Assembly: GCA_934654815.1 (NCBI GenBank) | Contig: CAKUGU010000012.1 | Location: 1-51,158 of the forward strand | DNA length: 51,158 nucleotides | From: an uncultured Ellagibacter sp. | GTDB lineage: Bacteria > Actinomycetota > Coriobacteriia > Coriobacteriales > Eggerthellaceae | Direction of reading: 5' to 3' | Shown: piece by piece, positions 24,874-32,794 of the stretch | Layout of the letters: each line of letters opens with the position of its first letter | Position numbering within the stretch: position 1 is the first letter of the stretch | Notes under the pieces: model-generated | The model's input: the letters and a program-made list of their open reading frames with translations, nothing else | Told to the model about the DNA's origin: nothing | The model's database searches: none | Program-made: the position numbers and the translations under genes

Positions 24874-26017
24874 CGCATTCGAGAACATCCTCGGGCAGCC
24901 CCAGGTGCGCGATTTCCTGCGCGCGAGCGTTCGCGGCGGGCACGTGAGCCACGCCTATCTGTTCTGCGGCCCCGCCGGGTCGAACAAGACGCTCGCGGCC
25001 TACGCGCTCGCCCAGGCCTACCTCTGCCCGAAGGGGGCGACAGGTCCGCGCGGGGGCGCGTGCGGGGCATGCGATGCGTGCGGGCGCATCATGCGCAAGA
25101 AGCATCCCGACGTGCGCTATTTCGCGCCGGAGGGTGCGGGCGGCTACCTGATCGACCAGATCCGCGACATCGTTGCCGACGTGCAGCTCGCGCCCATCCA
25201 GGCACAGGCGAAGGTCTACATCCTCGACCGTGCCGAGCTGCTCACCACGTCGTCGGCGAACGCGTTTCTGAAAACGCTCGAGGAGCCGCCCGACAACGTC
25301 GTTATCATCCTTTTGGCCCGCACGCGAGAAAGCGTCCTGCCGACGATCGTCTCGCGCTGCCAGGTGGTGCCGTTCCGCCACATCCCCGCGACCGAGGCTG
25401 CGGGGATCATCAGGCAGAATACGGGCGCGTCGCTCGACCTTGCCCGCATCGCCATCGAGGCGTGCGGCGGCTCCATCACGCGGGCGTGCGAGTTTTTGAA
25501 GTCGAACGACCGGCTCGACTTCCGCCGCCGCGTGGTCGACGTCCTCTCGCGGCTCGACCATGCCGACGACTGGGACATCGTGGGGATGGCGGCCGACCTG
25601 GTGAGCGCGGCGAAGGCCCCGCTCGACGAGGTGCGCGCCAAGCTCGAGGCCGAGATCGCGGAGAACGCCGATTTCCTGGCGAAGTCGGCGATCCGCCAGA
25701 TCGAGGCGCGCAACAAGCGTCAGATCACGGCGAAGACCCTGCAGTCGCTCCATCAGCTGTTCTGCATCGCCGAGTCGTGGCTGCGCGACGTCGCCGCCGT
25801 GTGCGCCGGCGCCCCCGAGCTCGTCATCAACGTCGACGTGCGCGCTCAGATCGAGGCCGCCGCAGCACGTACCGACGAGGCACGCGCCGCGGCCGCGCTC
25901 ATGCGCGTGCGTGTGAGCGACGAGGCAATCTCCTATAATGTTTCCCCAGAAACGTGCACCGACGCGATGCTGTTCGAAGTAAGAGAGGTTTTATATGGTT
26001 CGAGTCGCACCGATTAG
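24866..26017 (+). CDS. holB: DNA polymerase III delta-prime subunit
   Basis: This 383-residue clamp-loader subunit starts ADAFENILGQPQVRDFLRASVRGGHVSHAYLFCGP. It has the zinc module with Cys54, Cys66, Cys69 and Cys72, the EEPPDNV segment and the SRC motif (IVSRCQVVPF). The Walker A is degenerate: GPAGSNKT (35-42), where Asn replaces the glycine before Lys. This fits a delta-prime subunit that need not hydrolyse ATP. The GTG at 24866 has GCGAGGAGG upstream, and an 8-nt overlap with tmk supports it. The 3' end overlaps ricT by 23 nt. Confidence 0.92.
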   Translation: MADAFENILGQPQVRDFLRASVRGGHVSHAYLFCGPAGSNKTLAAYALAQAYLCPKGATGPRGGACGACDACGRIMRKKHPDVRYFAPEGAGGYLIDQIRDIVADVQLAPIQAQAKVYILDRAELLTTSSANAFLKTLEEPPDNVVIILLARTRESVLPTIVSRCQVVPFRHIPATEAAGIIRQNTGASLDLARIAIEACGGSITRACEFLKSNDRLDFRRRVVDVLSRLDHADDWDIVGMAADLVSAAKAPLDEVRAKLEAEIAENADFLAKSAIRQIEARNKRQITAKTLQSLHQLFCIAESWLRDVAAVCAGAPELVINVDVRAQIEAAAARTDEARAAAALMRVRVSDEAISYNVSPETCTDAMLFEVREVLYGSSRTD

Positions 26018-27449
26018 ACTCGCTTTCAATCCGCGCACGCTGTGGTTCGACCCGCGTGATCTCGATATACGCAAAGACGACGCCGTCGTGGTCCTGACTG
26101 CGCGCGGCGTGGAGTTCGGCCGTGCCTCGGGCGACATCTTCGAGATAGACGACGACCAGGTAAAGAAGCTCAAGTCGCCGCTCAAGCCCGTGAAGCGCCT
26201 CGCCACCGAGGAGGACGTCGCGCGCGCCGCCGAGATGGAGCGCAAGGGCGCCGAGGCCCTGCCCGTCTTCAAGGAGATGGCTGCCCAGGCGGGCGTCGAC
26301 ATGCACCCCGTCTCGGTCGAGTATCTGCTCGAAGGCGACAAGGCCGTCTTCTACTTCGAGGCCGAGGAGCGCGTCGACTTCCGCGAGCTCGTCCGTAAGC
26401 TCGCCTCGAGGTTCCACGTCCGCGTCGACATGCGCCAGATCGGCGTCCGCGACGAGGCGCGCATGGTCGGCGGCGTCGGTCACTGCGGTCAGGAGCTGTG
26501 CTGCGCCCGCTTGGGCGGGGAGTTCTGCCCCGTTTCCATCCGCATGGCGAAGGAGCAGGACCTCTCGCTCAACCCGCAGAAGATATCCGGCGTCTGCGGA
26601 CGTCTCATGTGCTGTCTGCGCTACGAGTTCGACGCCTACAAGGACTTCAAGAGCCGCGCCCCCAAGCAGAACGCGACGGTGAAGACCCCCGACGGCCCAG
26701 CGAAGGTGGTCGACCTCGACGTGCCGCGCGAGGTCGTGTCGGTGCGTCTCGAGGGCGAGAAGCCGGTGCGCGTGCCGCTTGCGAAGTTCGACCCGCCCAC
26801 CGAGGGCGCGCGCCCGAACACGATCGGCAAGGAGGCGTGGGAAGAAGCGACGGCTCCCGCCGAGCCGGAGTTCTCGAGCACCTCGCTGTTCACGACCGAC
26901 CAATTCACGGGAACGGACAAGCTCGCCGAGGCGGGGCGTGTGCGTCGCACGGGCTCGTCCTCGAAGAAGGCCCGCAAGGAAACGTCGGAGGAGCGTCCGT
27001 CGGGCGAGGGGCACGCGCGCCGTCGCCGCCGCTCGACCAAGGTGTCGGCGGAATCCGAGCATGCTTCCCACGCGTCCAAGCAGGAAGGCAAGAACAAGGG
27101 CTCCTCGTCCAAGCGCAAGCCCCGCAAGCGCTCGGACCAGAAGGGCCAGGAGACGCGTTCTTCGCGCGAGGAGTCTTCGAGCTCGAAGAAGAAGCAGCAG
27201 CCCCGCCAGCAGAGCGATTCCAACCAGCAGAAGGAACAGCGTCCCCGTCCCGGCCAGAAGTCGTCGGGACTGCGCAACGGCGGGCAGAAGCAGCAGAAGG
27301 GTAACCCCGACGCGAAGCGCCGCCAGCGTTCCCAGTCGGAGGGCAAGCCGGCCCCCGATGGGCAGCAGGCGCATTCGAACGAGCATCGCCGTGCCCGCCG
27401 TCGCTCGCACAAGGCGGGCGGCAACGGCGGCGCGCAGAACGAAGCGTAA
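25995..27449 (+). CDS. ricT: PSP1/RicT-family protein with Lys/Arg/Gln/Ser-rich tail
   Basis: Residues 1-245 of this 484-residue protein are the PSP1 (RicT/YaaT) domain. It has the cysteine motifs VGHCGQELCCARLGGEFCPV and ISGVCGRLMCCLRYEFD, which bind an Fe-S cluster in the Bacillus RicA-RicF-RicT complex that helps RNase Y mature transcripts. The rest (about 315-484) is low-complexity and rich in Lys, Arg, Ser, Gln and Asn. It looks disordered and RNA-binding, and is far longer than in Bacillus (about 275 residues in total). The holB-ricT order is conserved with Bacillus. Confidence 0.92.
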   Translation: MVRVAPIRLAFNPRTLWFDPRDLDIRKDDAVVVLTARGVEFGRASGDIFEIDDDQVKKLKSPLKPVKRLATEEDVARAAEMERKGAEALPVFKEMAAQAGVDMHPVSVEYLLEGDKAVFYFEAEERVDFRELVRKLASRFHVRVDMRQIGVRDEARMVGGVGHCGQELCCARLGGEFCPVSIRMAKEQDLSLNPQKISGVCGRLMCCLRYEFDAYKDFKSRAPKQNATVKTPDGPAKVVDLDVPREVVSVRLEGEKPVRVPLAKFDPPTEGARPNTIGKEAWEEATAPAEPEFSSTSLFTTDQFTGTDKLAEAGRVRRTGSSSKKARKETSEERPSGEGHARRRRRSTKVSAESEHASHASKQEGKNKGSSSKRKPRKRSDQKGQETRSSREESSSSKKKQQPRQQSDSNQQKEQRPRPGQKSSGLRNGGQKQQKGNPDAKRRQRSQSEGKPAPDGQQAHSNEHRRARRRSHKAGGNGGAQNEA

Positions 27450-27467
27450 GAAGGAGACGAGGCTTCT

Positions 27468-28925
27468 ATGAGCATCGATTACGCATTGTTGACCGATTTG
27501 TACGAGATCACGATGGCACAGGGGTACCGCGATTCGGGCCATGCCGACACCGAGGCATGCTTCCACATGTACTTTCGCGACAACCCGTTCTCGGGGGGCT
27601 ACGCCATCGCGTGCGGCATGGCACAGCTCGCCGACATGATCGACACCTTCGAATTCTCGGCCGACGACATCGACTACCTGTCGAAGGTCCCCGCCCCGGG
27701 CGGCGGCGCGCTTTTCAGCGGCGACTTCCTGGAATGGCTGCGCGACTTCAAGCTGACCGTCGACATCGACGCGGTGACCGAGGGCCAGGTCGTCTTCCCG
27801 AACGAGCCGCTCGTCCGTGTGAAGGGGCCGATCATGCAGTGCCAGCTGCTCGAGGCGGCGCTTCTGAACTGCGTGAACTTCCAGACGCTCATCGCGACGA
27901 AGGCGGCGCGCGTCTGCCTGGCGGCGCAGGGCGCGCCGGTGGCCGAGTTTGGCCTGCGTCGCGCGCAGGGCGCGGGCGGCGGACTGTGGGCCTCGCGCGC
28001 GTCCATCGTGGGCGGCTGCTCCTCGACGTCCAACGTGCTCGCCGGCAAGATGTTCGACCTTCCCGTGTCGGGCACGCACGCCCATTCGTGGGTCATGGCG
28101 TTCCCGAGCGAGCTCGAGGCGTTCCGCGCGTACGCGAAGGCGTTCCCCAAAAACTGCGTGCTGCTCGTCGACACCTACAACGTCGAGCAGGGCATCGACA
28201 ACGCGATCACGGTCGGGCTCGAGATGCGCGAGCGCGGCGAGAAGCTCTCCGGCATCCGCATCGACTCGGGCGACTTGGCGTGGCTCGCGAAGATGGCGCG
28301 CAAAAAGCTCGACGCCGCCGGCCTCACCGACTGCGGCATCGTGCTTTCCAACGATCTCGACGAGCACACGATCCAGTCGATCTTGGACGAAGGCGCCCAG
28401 GTGAGCGCCTGGGGCGTGGGAACGAAGCTCGCATGCGCGTTCGACCAGCCCACGCTCGGTGGCGTGTACAAGCTGTCCGCAACGCGCGAGCCGGGCGGAG
28501 AGTGGGTCGACCACCTGAAGATCACCGAGTCCGCGAAGAAGCTCACGTTCCCCGGTATCCTGGACGTGCGCCGCTACTACCACGAGGACGGGCGCATCGC
28601 GGGCGACATGGTGTTCGACGAGAAGCGCGGCGTCGACGAATGCGAGACCATCGTCGACCCGCTCGATTCCCTTCGCCGCAAGCACCTCGGCGGCAAGCGG
28701 TTCGAAACGCTGCTCGCTCCTTTGGCGCGCAACGGCAAGACGGTGCTTGCGCCCGAGTTCCGCGACGCGCGCGCCGCGCAGAAGCGAGCGAAGGCCGCGC
28801 TCGAGACGCTCGACGAGAGCCAGAAGCGCATGCTCAACCCGCATTCCTACCCGGTCGGGCTGGAGCGCGGGCTCTTCGAGCACAGAAGCGAACTTGTCGC
28901 GAAGCTTCGCGGCATCGAGGACTAA
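27468..28925 (+). CDS. pncB: Nicotinate phosphoribosyltransferase
   Basis: This 485-residue enzyme joins nicotinate to PRPP to give nicotinate mononucleotide for NAD salvage. It starts YALLTDLYEITMAQGY, has the FGLRRAQG segment, and carries the SGTHAHSW motif whose histidine (His206) is the likely phosphorylated residue. GIRIDSGDLAWLAK and VSAWGVGTKLACAFDQP also match. Full length for the bacterial type II family. AAGGAGAC precedes the ATG, 18 nt after ricT. Confidence 0.95.
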   Translation: MSIDYALLTDLYEITMAQGYRDSGHADTEACFHMYFRDNPFSGGYAIACGMAQLADMIDTFEFSADDIDYLSKVPAPGGGALFSGDFLEWLRDFKLTVDIDAVTEGQVVFPNEPLVRVKGPIMQCQLLEAALLNCVNFQTLIATKAARVCLAAQGAPVAEFGLRRAQGAGGGLWASRASIVGGCSSTSNVLAGKMFDLPVSGTHAHSWVMAFPSELEAFRAYAKAFPKNCVLLVDTYNVEQGIDNAITVGLEMRERGEKLSGIRIDSGDLAWLAKMARKKLDAAGLTDCGIVLSNDLDEHTIQSILDEGAQVSAWGVGTKLACAFDQPTLGGVYKLSATREPGGEWVDHLKITESAKKLTFPGILDVRRYYHEDGRIAGDMVFDEKRGVDECETIVDPLDSLRRKHLGGKRFETLLAPLARNGKTVLAPEFRDARAAQKRAKAALETLDESQKRMLNPHSYPVGLERGLFEHRSELVAKLRGIED

Positions 28926-28937
28926 CGGATTACCTGA

Positions 28938-28963
28938 CGCCGCCCCCAACGGGGCGGCGCTTT
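28938..28963 (+). terminator. Intergenic hairpin between pncB and degV
   Basis: CGCCGCCCC (28938-28946) pairs perfectly with GGGGCGGCG (28951-28959), followed by only CTTTG. The stem ends 4 nt before the degV ribosome-binding region. It is more likely a partial attenuator or translation-modulating hairpin than a full terminator. Confidence 0.45.
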
Positions 28964-28976
28964 GATGGGAGAGACA

Positions 28977-29900
28977 ATGCCAGCTTGCAACCTGATCATC
29001 GATTCCTGCTGCGATCTGCCGCGCGACGTGGTCGAGCGCGAGGGAATCGACATCATCGAGTTCCCCTACGTCGCCGGCGACGGCGAGCATGCCGACGACA
29101 TGTACCGAAGCCGCACGGCGCGCGACTTCTTCGACTCCATGCGAAACGGAGACGAGCCTTCCACCGCCCAGATCCCCATCACGGTGTACCAGGAGGTGTT
29201 CACGCGCGCGATCGAGTCGGGCGTGCCGACGGTGTACCTGTCGTTTACGAGCGGGCTGTCGGGCAGTTTCAACACCGCGGTGCTCATCCGCGATCAGCTC
29301 GTCGCCGAGCATCCGGGCGCCAAGCTGTACCTCGTCGACACGCTGCAGGCCTCCGTCGCCGAAGGGTTCCTCGTCTACGAGGCGATCCGCCAGAGGGACA
29401 AGGGGCTTTCGGCCGAGGAGATGGTGAAGTGGGCGGAAGAGGCACGTTACTTCATCGACGCCGAGTTCATGGTGGAAGACCTTGACGCGCTGCGCCGCGG
29501 CGGGCGCATCCCCGCCTCTGTGGCGTTCGCGGGGACGAAGCTCGACGTGAAGCCGCTGCTCAACATCACGCTCGACGGCAAGTTGGCGCTCACGGGCGTC
29601 GCGCGTGGGCGGAAGAAGGGCATCAAGCAGCTCGCCGAGTACTACGCCAAGCACGTCGCCGACGAGGGTGCGGCGCGCTTCGCCGTCATCGGCAACGCCG
29701 ACTGCCAAAAGGATGCCGAGCGCCTGAAGGAGGCGCTGTCGAAGATCGACGAGAACATCCTGTTCCTCGAGAGCAGCATCGGGCCCGTCATCGGCAGCCA
29801 TGTGGGGCCGGGTATGCTCGCCGTGGTGTTCTGGGGCAAAGATCGCCGCGAGGAGCTTTCGGTCGCCGACCGCATCGCGCGCAAGGTGAAGGGAAACTAA
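28977..29900 (+). CDS. DegV-family fatty-acid-binding protein
   Basis: This 307-residue protein has the DegV fold: NLIIDSCCDLPRDVVEREGIDIIEFPYV at the N-terminus, STAQIPITVYQEVF, and VYLSFTSGLSGSFNTAV. Some DegV proteins (FakB) bind fatty acids for phosphorylation by FakA; no fakA gene is in the window. The ATG at 28977 has GGGAGAG just upstream; an in-frame TTG at 28962 would absorb that site. It is followed after 9 nt by the dehydrogenase-like gene. Confidence 0.9.
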   Translation: MPACNLIIDSCCDLPRDVVEREGIDIIEFPYVAGDGEHADDMYRSRTARDFFDSMRNGDEPSTAQIPITVYQEVFTRAIESGVPTVYLSFTSGLSGSFNTAVLIRDQLVAEHPGAKLYLVDTLQASVAEGFLVYEAIRQRDKGLSAEEMVKWAEEARYFIDAEFMVEDLDALRRGGRIPASVAFAGTKLDVKPLLNITLDGKLALTGVARGRKKGIKQLAEYYAKHVADEGAARFAVIGNADCQKDAERLKEALSKIDENILFLESSIGPVIGSHVGPGMLAVVFWGKDRREELSVADRIARKVKGN

Positions 29901-29909
29901 GGGGGTTTC

Positions 29910-30860
29910 ATGCGCTACGTATTCGCAGGTAACGAGAATTTCCATGATGAGGTGGCCATGCGTCTGGCCAACGCCGGCTTCGACCGATGCACCGACGTCG
30001 ACGTGGCCGAGGTCGTGATCACGTTCTGCACGTCCCAGTCGGCGCTCGAGGATTTGTACTTCGACGAGGGCGGGTTCGTCCAGGCGGCGAATCCCGGCAC
30101 GCTGCTCATTGACTTCTCGGCGTCCACGCCTGGGTTCGCGCGCGAACTCGGATCGGTCGCCACGGTGAGCGACCTCGGGTTCGTCGAGGCGCCCCTCGTC
30201 GTTTCCGACATGCTCGACGCGCGTCCGTTCGACCGCGAGAACCTAAGCGCGTACGTCGCCGGGGAGGAAGACGCCATCGCCGCCGCCCAGCCGGTGCTCG
30301 ACGCGATGGTCGAGTCGGTGGTTTCCTGCGGGGCTGCGGGAACGGCGCAGCTCGCGCGCGCGGTCAAGACGCTTCAGGTTGCGGCCTCCGTGGTCTCGGC
30401 GATCGAGGCGAACGCGCTTGTCGCCGCCGCCCACCGCGCGGCACTCGGCAACGGCCTTTCCGAGGTCGTCGTCTCAGGGTTGACCGAGGAATCGGAAAGC
30501 ATGCTCGCCGCCGTTCGGCAGAAGCGCTTCGAAGGGGCCTACACCGCCGAGATGTTCCTGTCCGAGCTGCAGGCGGCGCTCGCCGCGGCTGACGACGCCG
30601 ACCTCATCCTCCCGCAGGCTGAGGCGACGATGCATTTGGTCGAGCTACTCGAGGTGATCGGCGGATCGTTCAAGGCGCCTTCCGCACTCGCGCTTGTGTA
30701 CGGCGAAGAGGAGGAATGCGCCGAGAACGGGCTTGACTGGGCGCGCGCCGAAGAGGTGTACGGGCAGCACGACCACGGCGACGACGATGATGACGACTAC
30801 GGCTACGACGACGATGACGACTGCGGACATGACCACGGGTTCGGATACTCGGCCAACTAG
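29910..30860 (+). CDS. 3-hydroxyisobutyrate-dehydrogenase-like protein with Asp/His-rich tail
   Basis: This 316-residue protein aligns by pattern to beta-hydroxyacid dehydrogenases: LLIDFSASTPGFARELGSV, GFVEAPLVVSDM, and GAAGTAQLARAVKTLQVAASVVSAIEANAL with the candidate catalytic lysine. The N-terminal Rossmann motif is abnormal. The usual GLGxMG reads AGNENFHDEVA, and the following dinucleotide-binding strand is shortened. The last ~28 residues are a cluster of Asp, His, Tyr and Gly (from QHDHGDD to CGHDHGFG) that could bind metal ions. It may no longer be a normal NAD-dependent oxidoreductase. Its 3' end overlaps the radical SAM gene. Confidence 0.75.
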   Translation: MRYVFAGNENFHDEVAMRLANAGFDRCTDVDVAEVVITFCTSQSALEDLYFDEGGFVQAANPGTLLIDFSASTPGFARELGSVATVSDLGFVEAPLVVSDMLDARPFDRENLSAYVAGEEDAIAAAQPVLDAMVESVVSCGAAGTAQLARAVKTLQVAASVVSAIEANALVAAAHRAALGNGLSEVVVSGLTEESESMLAAVRQKRFEGAYTAEMFLSELQAALAAADDADLILPQAEATMHLVELLEVIGGSFKAPSALALVYGEEEECAENGLDWARAEEVYGQHDHGDDDDDDYGYDDDDDCGHDHGFGYSAN

Positions 30861-31818
30861 CGCCGGGGCAGGCCTCTCGTCGTGCGATCTGTGCCCCCGT
30901 GCGTGCGGTGCGAACCGCGCGGCGGGGGTGCCTGGCGTCTGCGGGGCGAGCGACGCGCTTGTCGTGGCGCGCGCGGCGCTTCACCGGTGGGAGGAGCCGC
31001 CCATAAGCGGCACGCACGGCAGCGGCACGGTGTTCTTCTCCCATTGCCCGCTTCGGTGCGTTTACTGCCAGAACGAGGTCATCGCCGCAGGCGAGGCGGG
31101 CACCGAGATCACCGTCGACCGCCTGGTCGAAATCTTCGGGGAGCTTCGGGACAAAGGCGCGCTCAACCTGAACATGGTCACGCCGACGCACTACGCCGTG
31201 CAGATCCGCGCCGCGATCGACAAGGCGCGCGCGGCGGGCGTCGACCTTCCCGTCGTGTGGAACACATCGGGTTATGAGACGGTTCCGGCGATTCGCGCGA
31301 ACGCCGGTTACGTGAACGTCTACCTTGCCGACTTCAAATACGCATCGAGCGAGTTGGCCGCCCGCTATTCGAAGGCTCCTGATTACCCGTCCGTCGCCCT
31401 TGCCGCTTTGGGGGAGATGGTTCGTCAGGTGGGGGATCCGCAGTTCGACGAATACGAAGGCGACGAGCGCATGACGTCGGGCGTCGTCGTGAGGCATCTG
31501 ATGCTTCCCGGTGCGCTCGAGGATTCGAAACGGGTCGTGCGCACGGTGTGGGAGCGTTTCGGCACGTCGGTTATGCTGTCGATCATGAACCAGTACACGC
31601 CCGTGCTCGTCGACGCCGCGGCGACAGGCGACGCCTTCGCAGCGCGCGCGCTTGAACGTTGCCCTGAGCTGGCCGGACGCGTCGCCGACGACGACTACGA
31701 GGAGCTCCTCGACTTCGCCGACTCCCTTGGAATCGACCAGTACTTCTGGCAGGAAGGCGGGGCCGCCGAGGAAAGCTTCATCCCTGCGTTCGATCTTGAA
31801 GGCGTGCTGCATCCGTGA
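30829..31818 (+). CDS. PflX-like radical SAM protein
   Basis: This 329-residue protein has the radical SAM cluster motif CPLRCVYC (Cys73, Cys77, Cys80), preceded by a four-Cys block CDLCPRACGANR...C (Cys19, 22, 26, 38) typical of the COG1313/PflX group. NLNMVTPTHYAVQIRAAI, VWNTSGYETV, YLADFKYAS and MNQYTPV are family hallmarks. The group resembles pyruvate formate-lyase activating enzyme but its substrates are unknown. The ATG at 30829 lies inside the tail of the previous gene; longer in-frame readings upstream are a low-complexity artefact. Its 3' end overlaps the convergent DUF4130 gene by 41 nt. Confidence 0.85.
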   Translation: MTTGSDTRPTSAGAGLSSCDLCPRACGANRAAGVPGVCGASDALVVARAALHRWEEPPISGTHGSGTVFFSHCPLRCVYCQNEVIAAGEAGTEITVDRLVEIFGELRDKGALNLNMVTPTHYAVQIRAAIDKARAAGVDLPVVWNTSGYETVPAIRANAGYVNVYLADFKYASSELAARYSKAPDYPSVALAALGEMVRQVGDPQFDEYEGDERMTSGVVVRHLMLPGALEDSKRVVRTVWERFGTSVMLSIMNQYTPVLVDAAATGDAFAARALERCPELAGRVADDDYEELLDFADSLGIDQYFWQEGGAAEESFIPAFDLEGVLHP

Positions 31819-32794
31819 TGTCCGCGGCGTTCATCTCGGGCAGGTGCCGCCAGAAGCGCTTCGGCATGAAGTGAACCCGTAGTTCGGGGTGGTACCGCGC
31901 GTCGATGGAGACCGTCTGGTAGAAGCGTTGCCAGGCGCGCTGCATGGCGAGCTCGTCCTCCGTTTTCTCGGGAACATTCACCGTGTCGGTCCTGACGATG
32001 TGCCATCCGCTTCCCTCGTAAACCCCTGCCATGTGATGGACTTCGTCGTAGATGGCGAAGGGCTGCGTGTTGAAGCGGCCGCTGAACCAGTCCATGAGAA
32101 GCGGCACGACGGCTGCCTTCGGGCTGCAGCGCGCGAACCAGGCGCCTCCCTCGAGTTGTTCGAACCGCATGAACTGCTGCATGAGGTGCCGCTCGTTCAT
32201 GACCGATTTCTCGAGCGCGAGCAGGGGCGCCACTTCGGGATTCGCTATCTCGCCGAGGATGCCGCGGTACTTCGTCGAATCCTGCACGACGTCGTCGCCG
32301 AAGCGCTGCCGCTTTGGGGCCTCGCGGGATGCGAGCGCATCGCCGGGGTCGCATCGGCTGGCCAGGGCGTTGCCGTTGGCTAACATGCCGCGCCCGCGCG
32401 CCTTGCCTCGGGGCGCGTTAGCCGCTTCGCGTCCTTGTCTTCTCCCTGCAGCCCCTTGCGCCTTCTCTCTGCTCATCGCGTAGCGGACGAACCGGTAGAC
32501 GATGCTGCCCGCATCGGGGTCATCCGAAAGCGAGGCGCGCACGCAGGTACGAAGCCCCTGCTTCCCGCACGCGCGCTCGATGCCCGCCCCAACGCGCGCG
32601 GCGAGGGCGGCGTCGGCTTCGATGTGCTTCACGCTTTGCCCGAGCCGCGGCTGCAAGACGCCTTCTTGCACTATGTCCTGCGGGTCCTCGTGGTTTTCGT
32701 AGGCCTTGAATATCGCCGTGAAAAGCCCCTCGGTCGTCCCGTCGTAGACGTAGGCGACGTCTTGGAGCGGGTATTCTGCTGCGAAAGCCGTCAT
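31778..32794 (-). CDS. TIGR03915/DUF4130-like putative DNA metabolism protein
   Basis: This 338-residue protein shows the DUF4130 pattern: VAYVYDGTTEGLFTAIFKAYE at the N-terminus, the ALEKSVMNERHLMQQFMRFEQLEGGAWFARCSPKAAVVPLLMDWFSGRFN block, and FAIYDEVHHMAGVY. Family members are found beside, or fused to, uracil-DNA glycosylase-like domains and next to a TIGR03916 radical SAM protein, as here. No UDG domain is fused to this one. Residues about 108-167 are an Arg/Gly/Ala-rich insert that I do not expect in the family. The ATG at 32794 overlaps the upstream TGA (ATGA), so the pair is translationally coupled. Function unknown; a DNA repair role is inferred from the family and the SOS-like promoter. 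Confidence 0.85.
   Translation of the reverse strand: MTAFAAEYPLQDVAYVYDGTTEGLFTAIFKAYENHEDPQDIVQEGVLQPRLGQSVKHIEADAALAARVGAGIERACGKQGLRTCVRASLSDDPDAGSIVYRFVRYAMSREKAQGAAGRRQGREAANAPRGKARGRGMLANGNALASRCDPGDALASREAPKRQRFGDDVVQDSTKYRGILGEIANPEVAPLLALEKSVMNERHLMQQFMRFEQLEGGAWFARCSPKAAVVPLLMDWFSGRFNTQPFAIYDEVHHMAGVYEGSGWHIVRTDTVNVPEKTEDELAMQRAWQRFYQTVSIDARYHPELRVHFMPKRFWRHLPEMNAADITDAARLQDRTQG

Noticed and set aside
25899..29945. A 1348-codon minus-strand open frame antisense to ricT, pncB and degV
   Set aside because: The plus-strand genes are well-conserved families with proper ribosome-binding sites. The antisense frame is a low-complexity shadow.
30768..30845. Microsatellite-like GAC/GAT repeat as a phase-variation tract
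   Set aside because: The repeat is imperfect and encodes an in-frame Asp-rich tail, and changes by whole codons would not switch the gene off.
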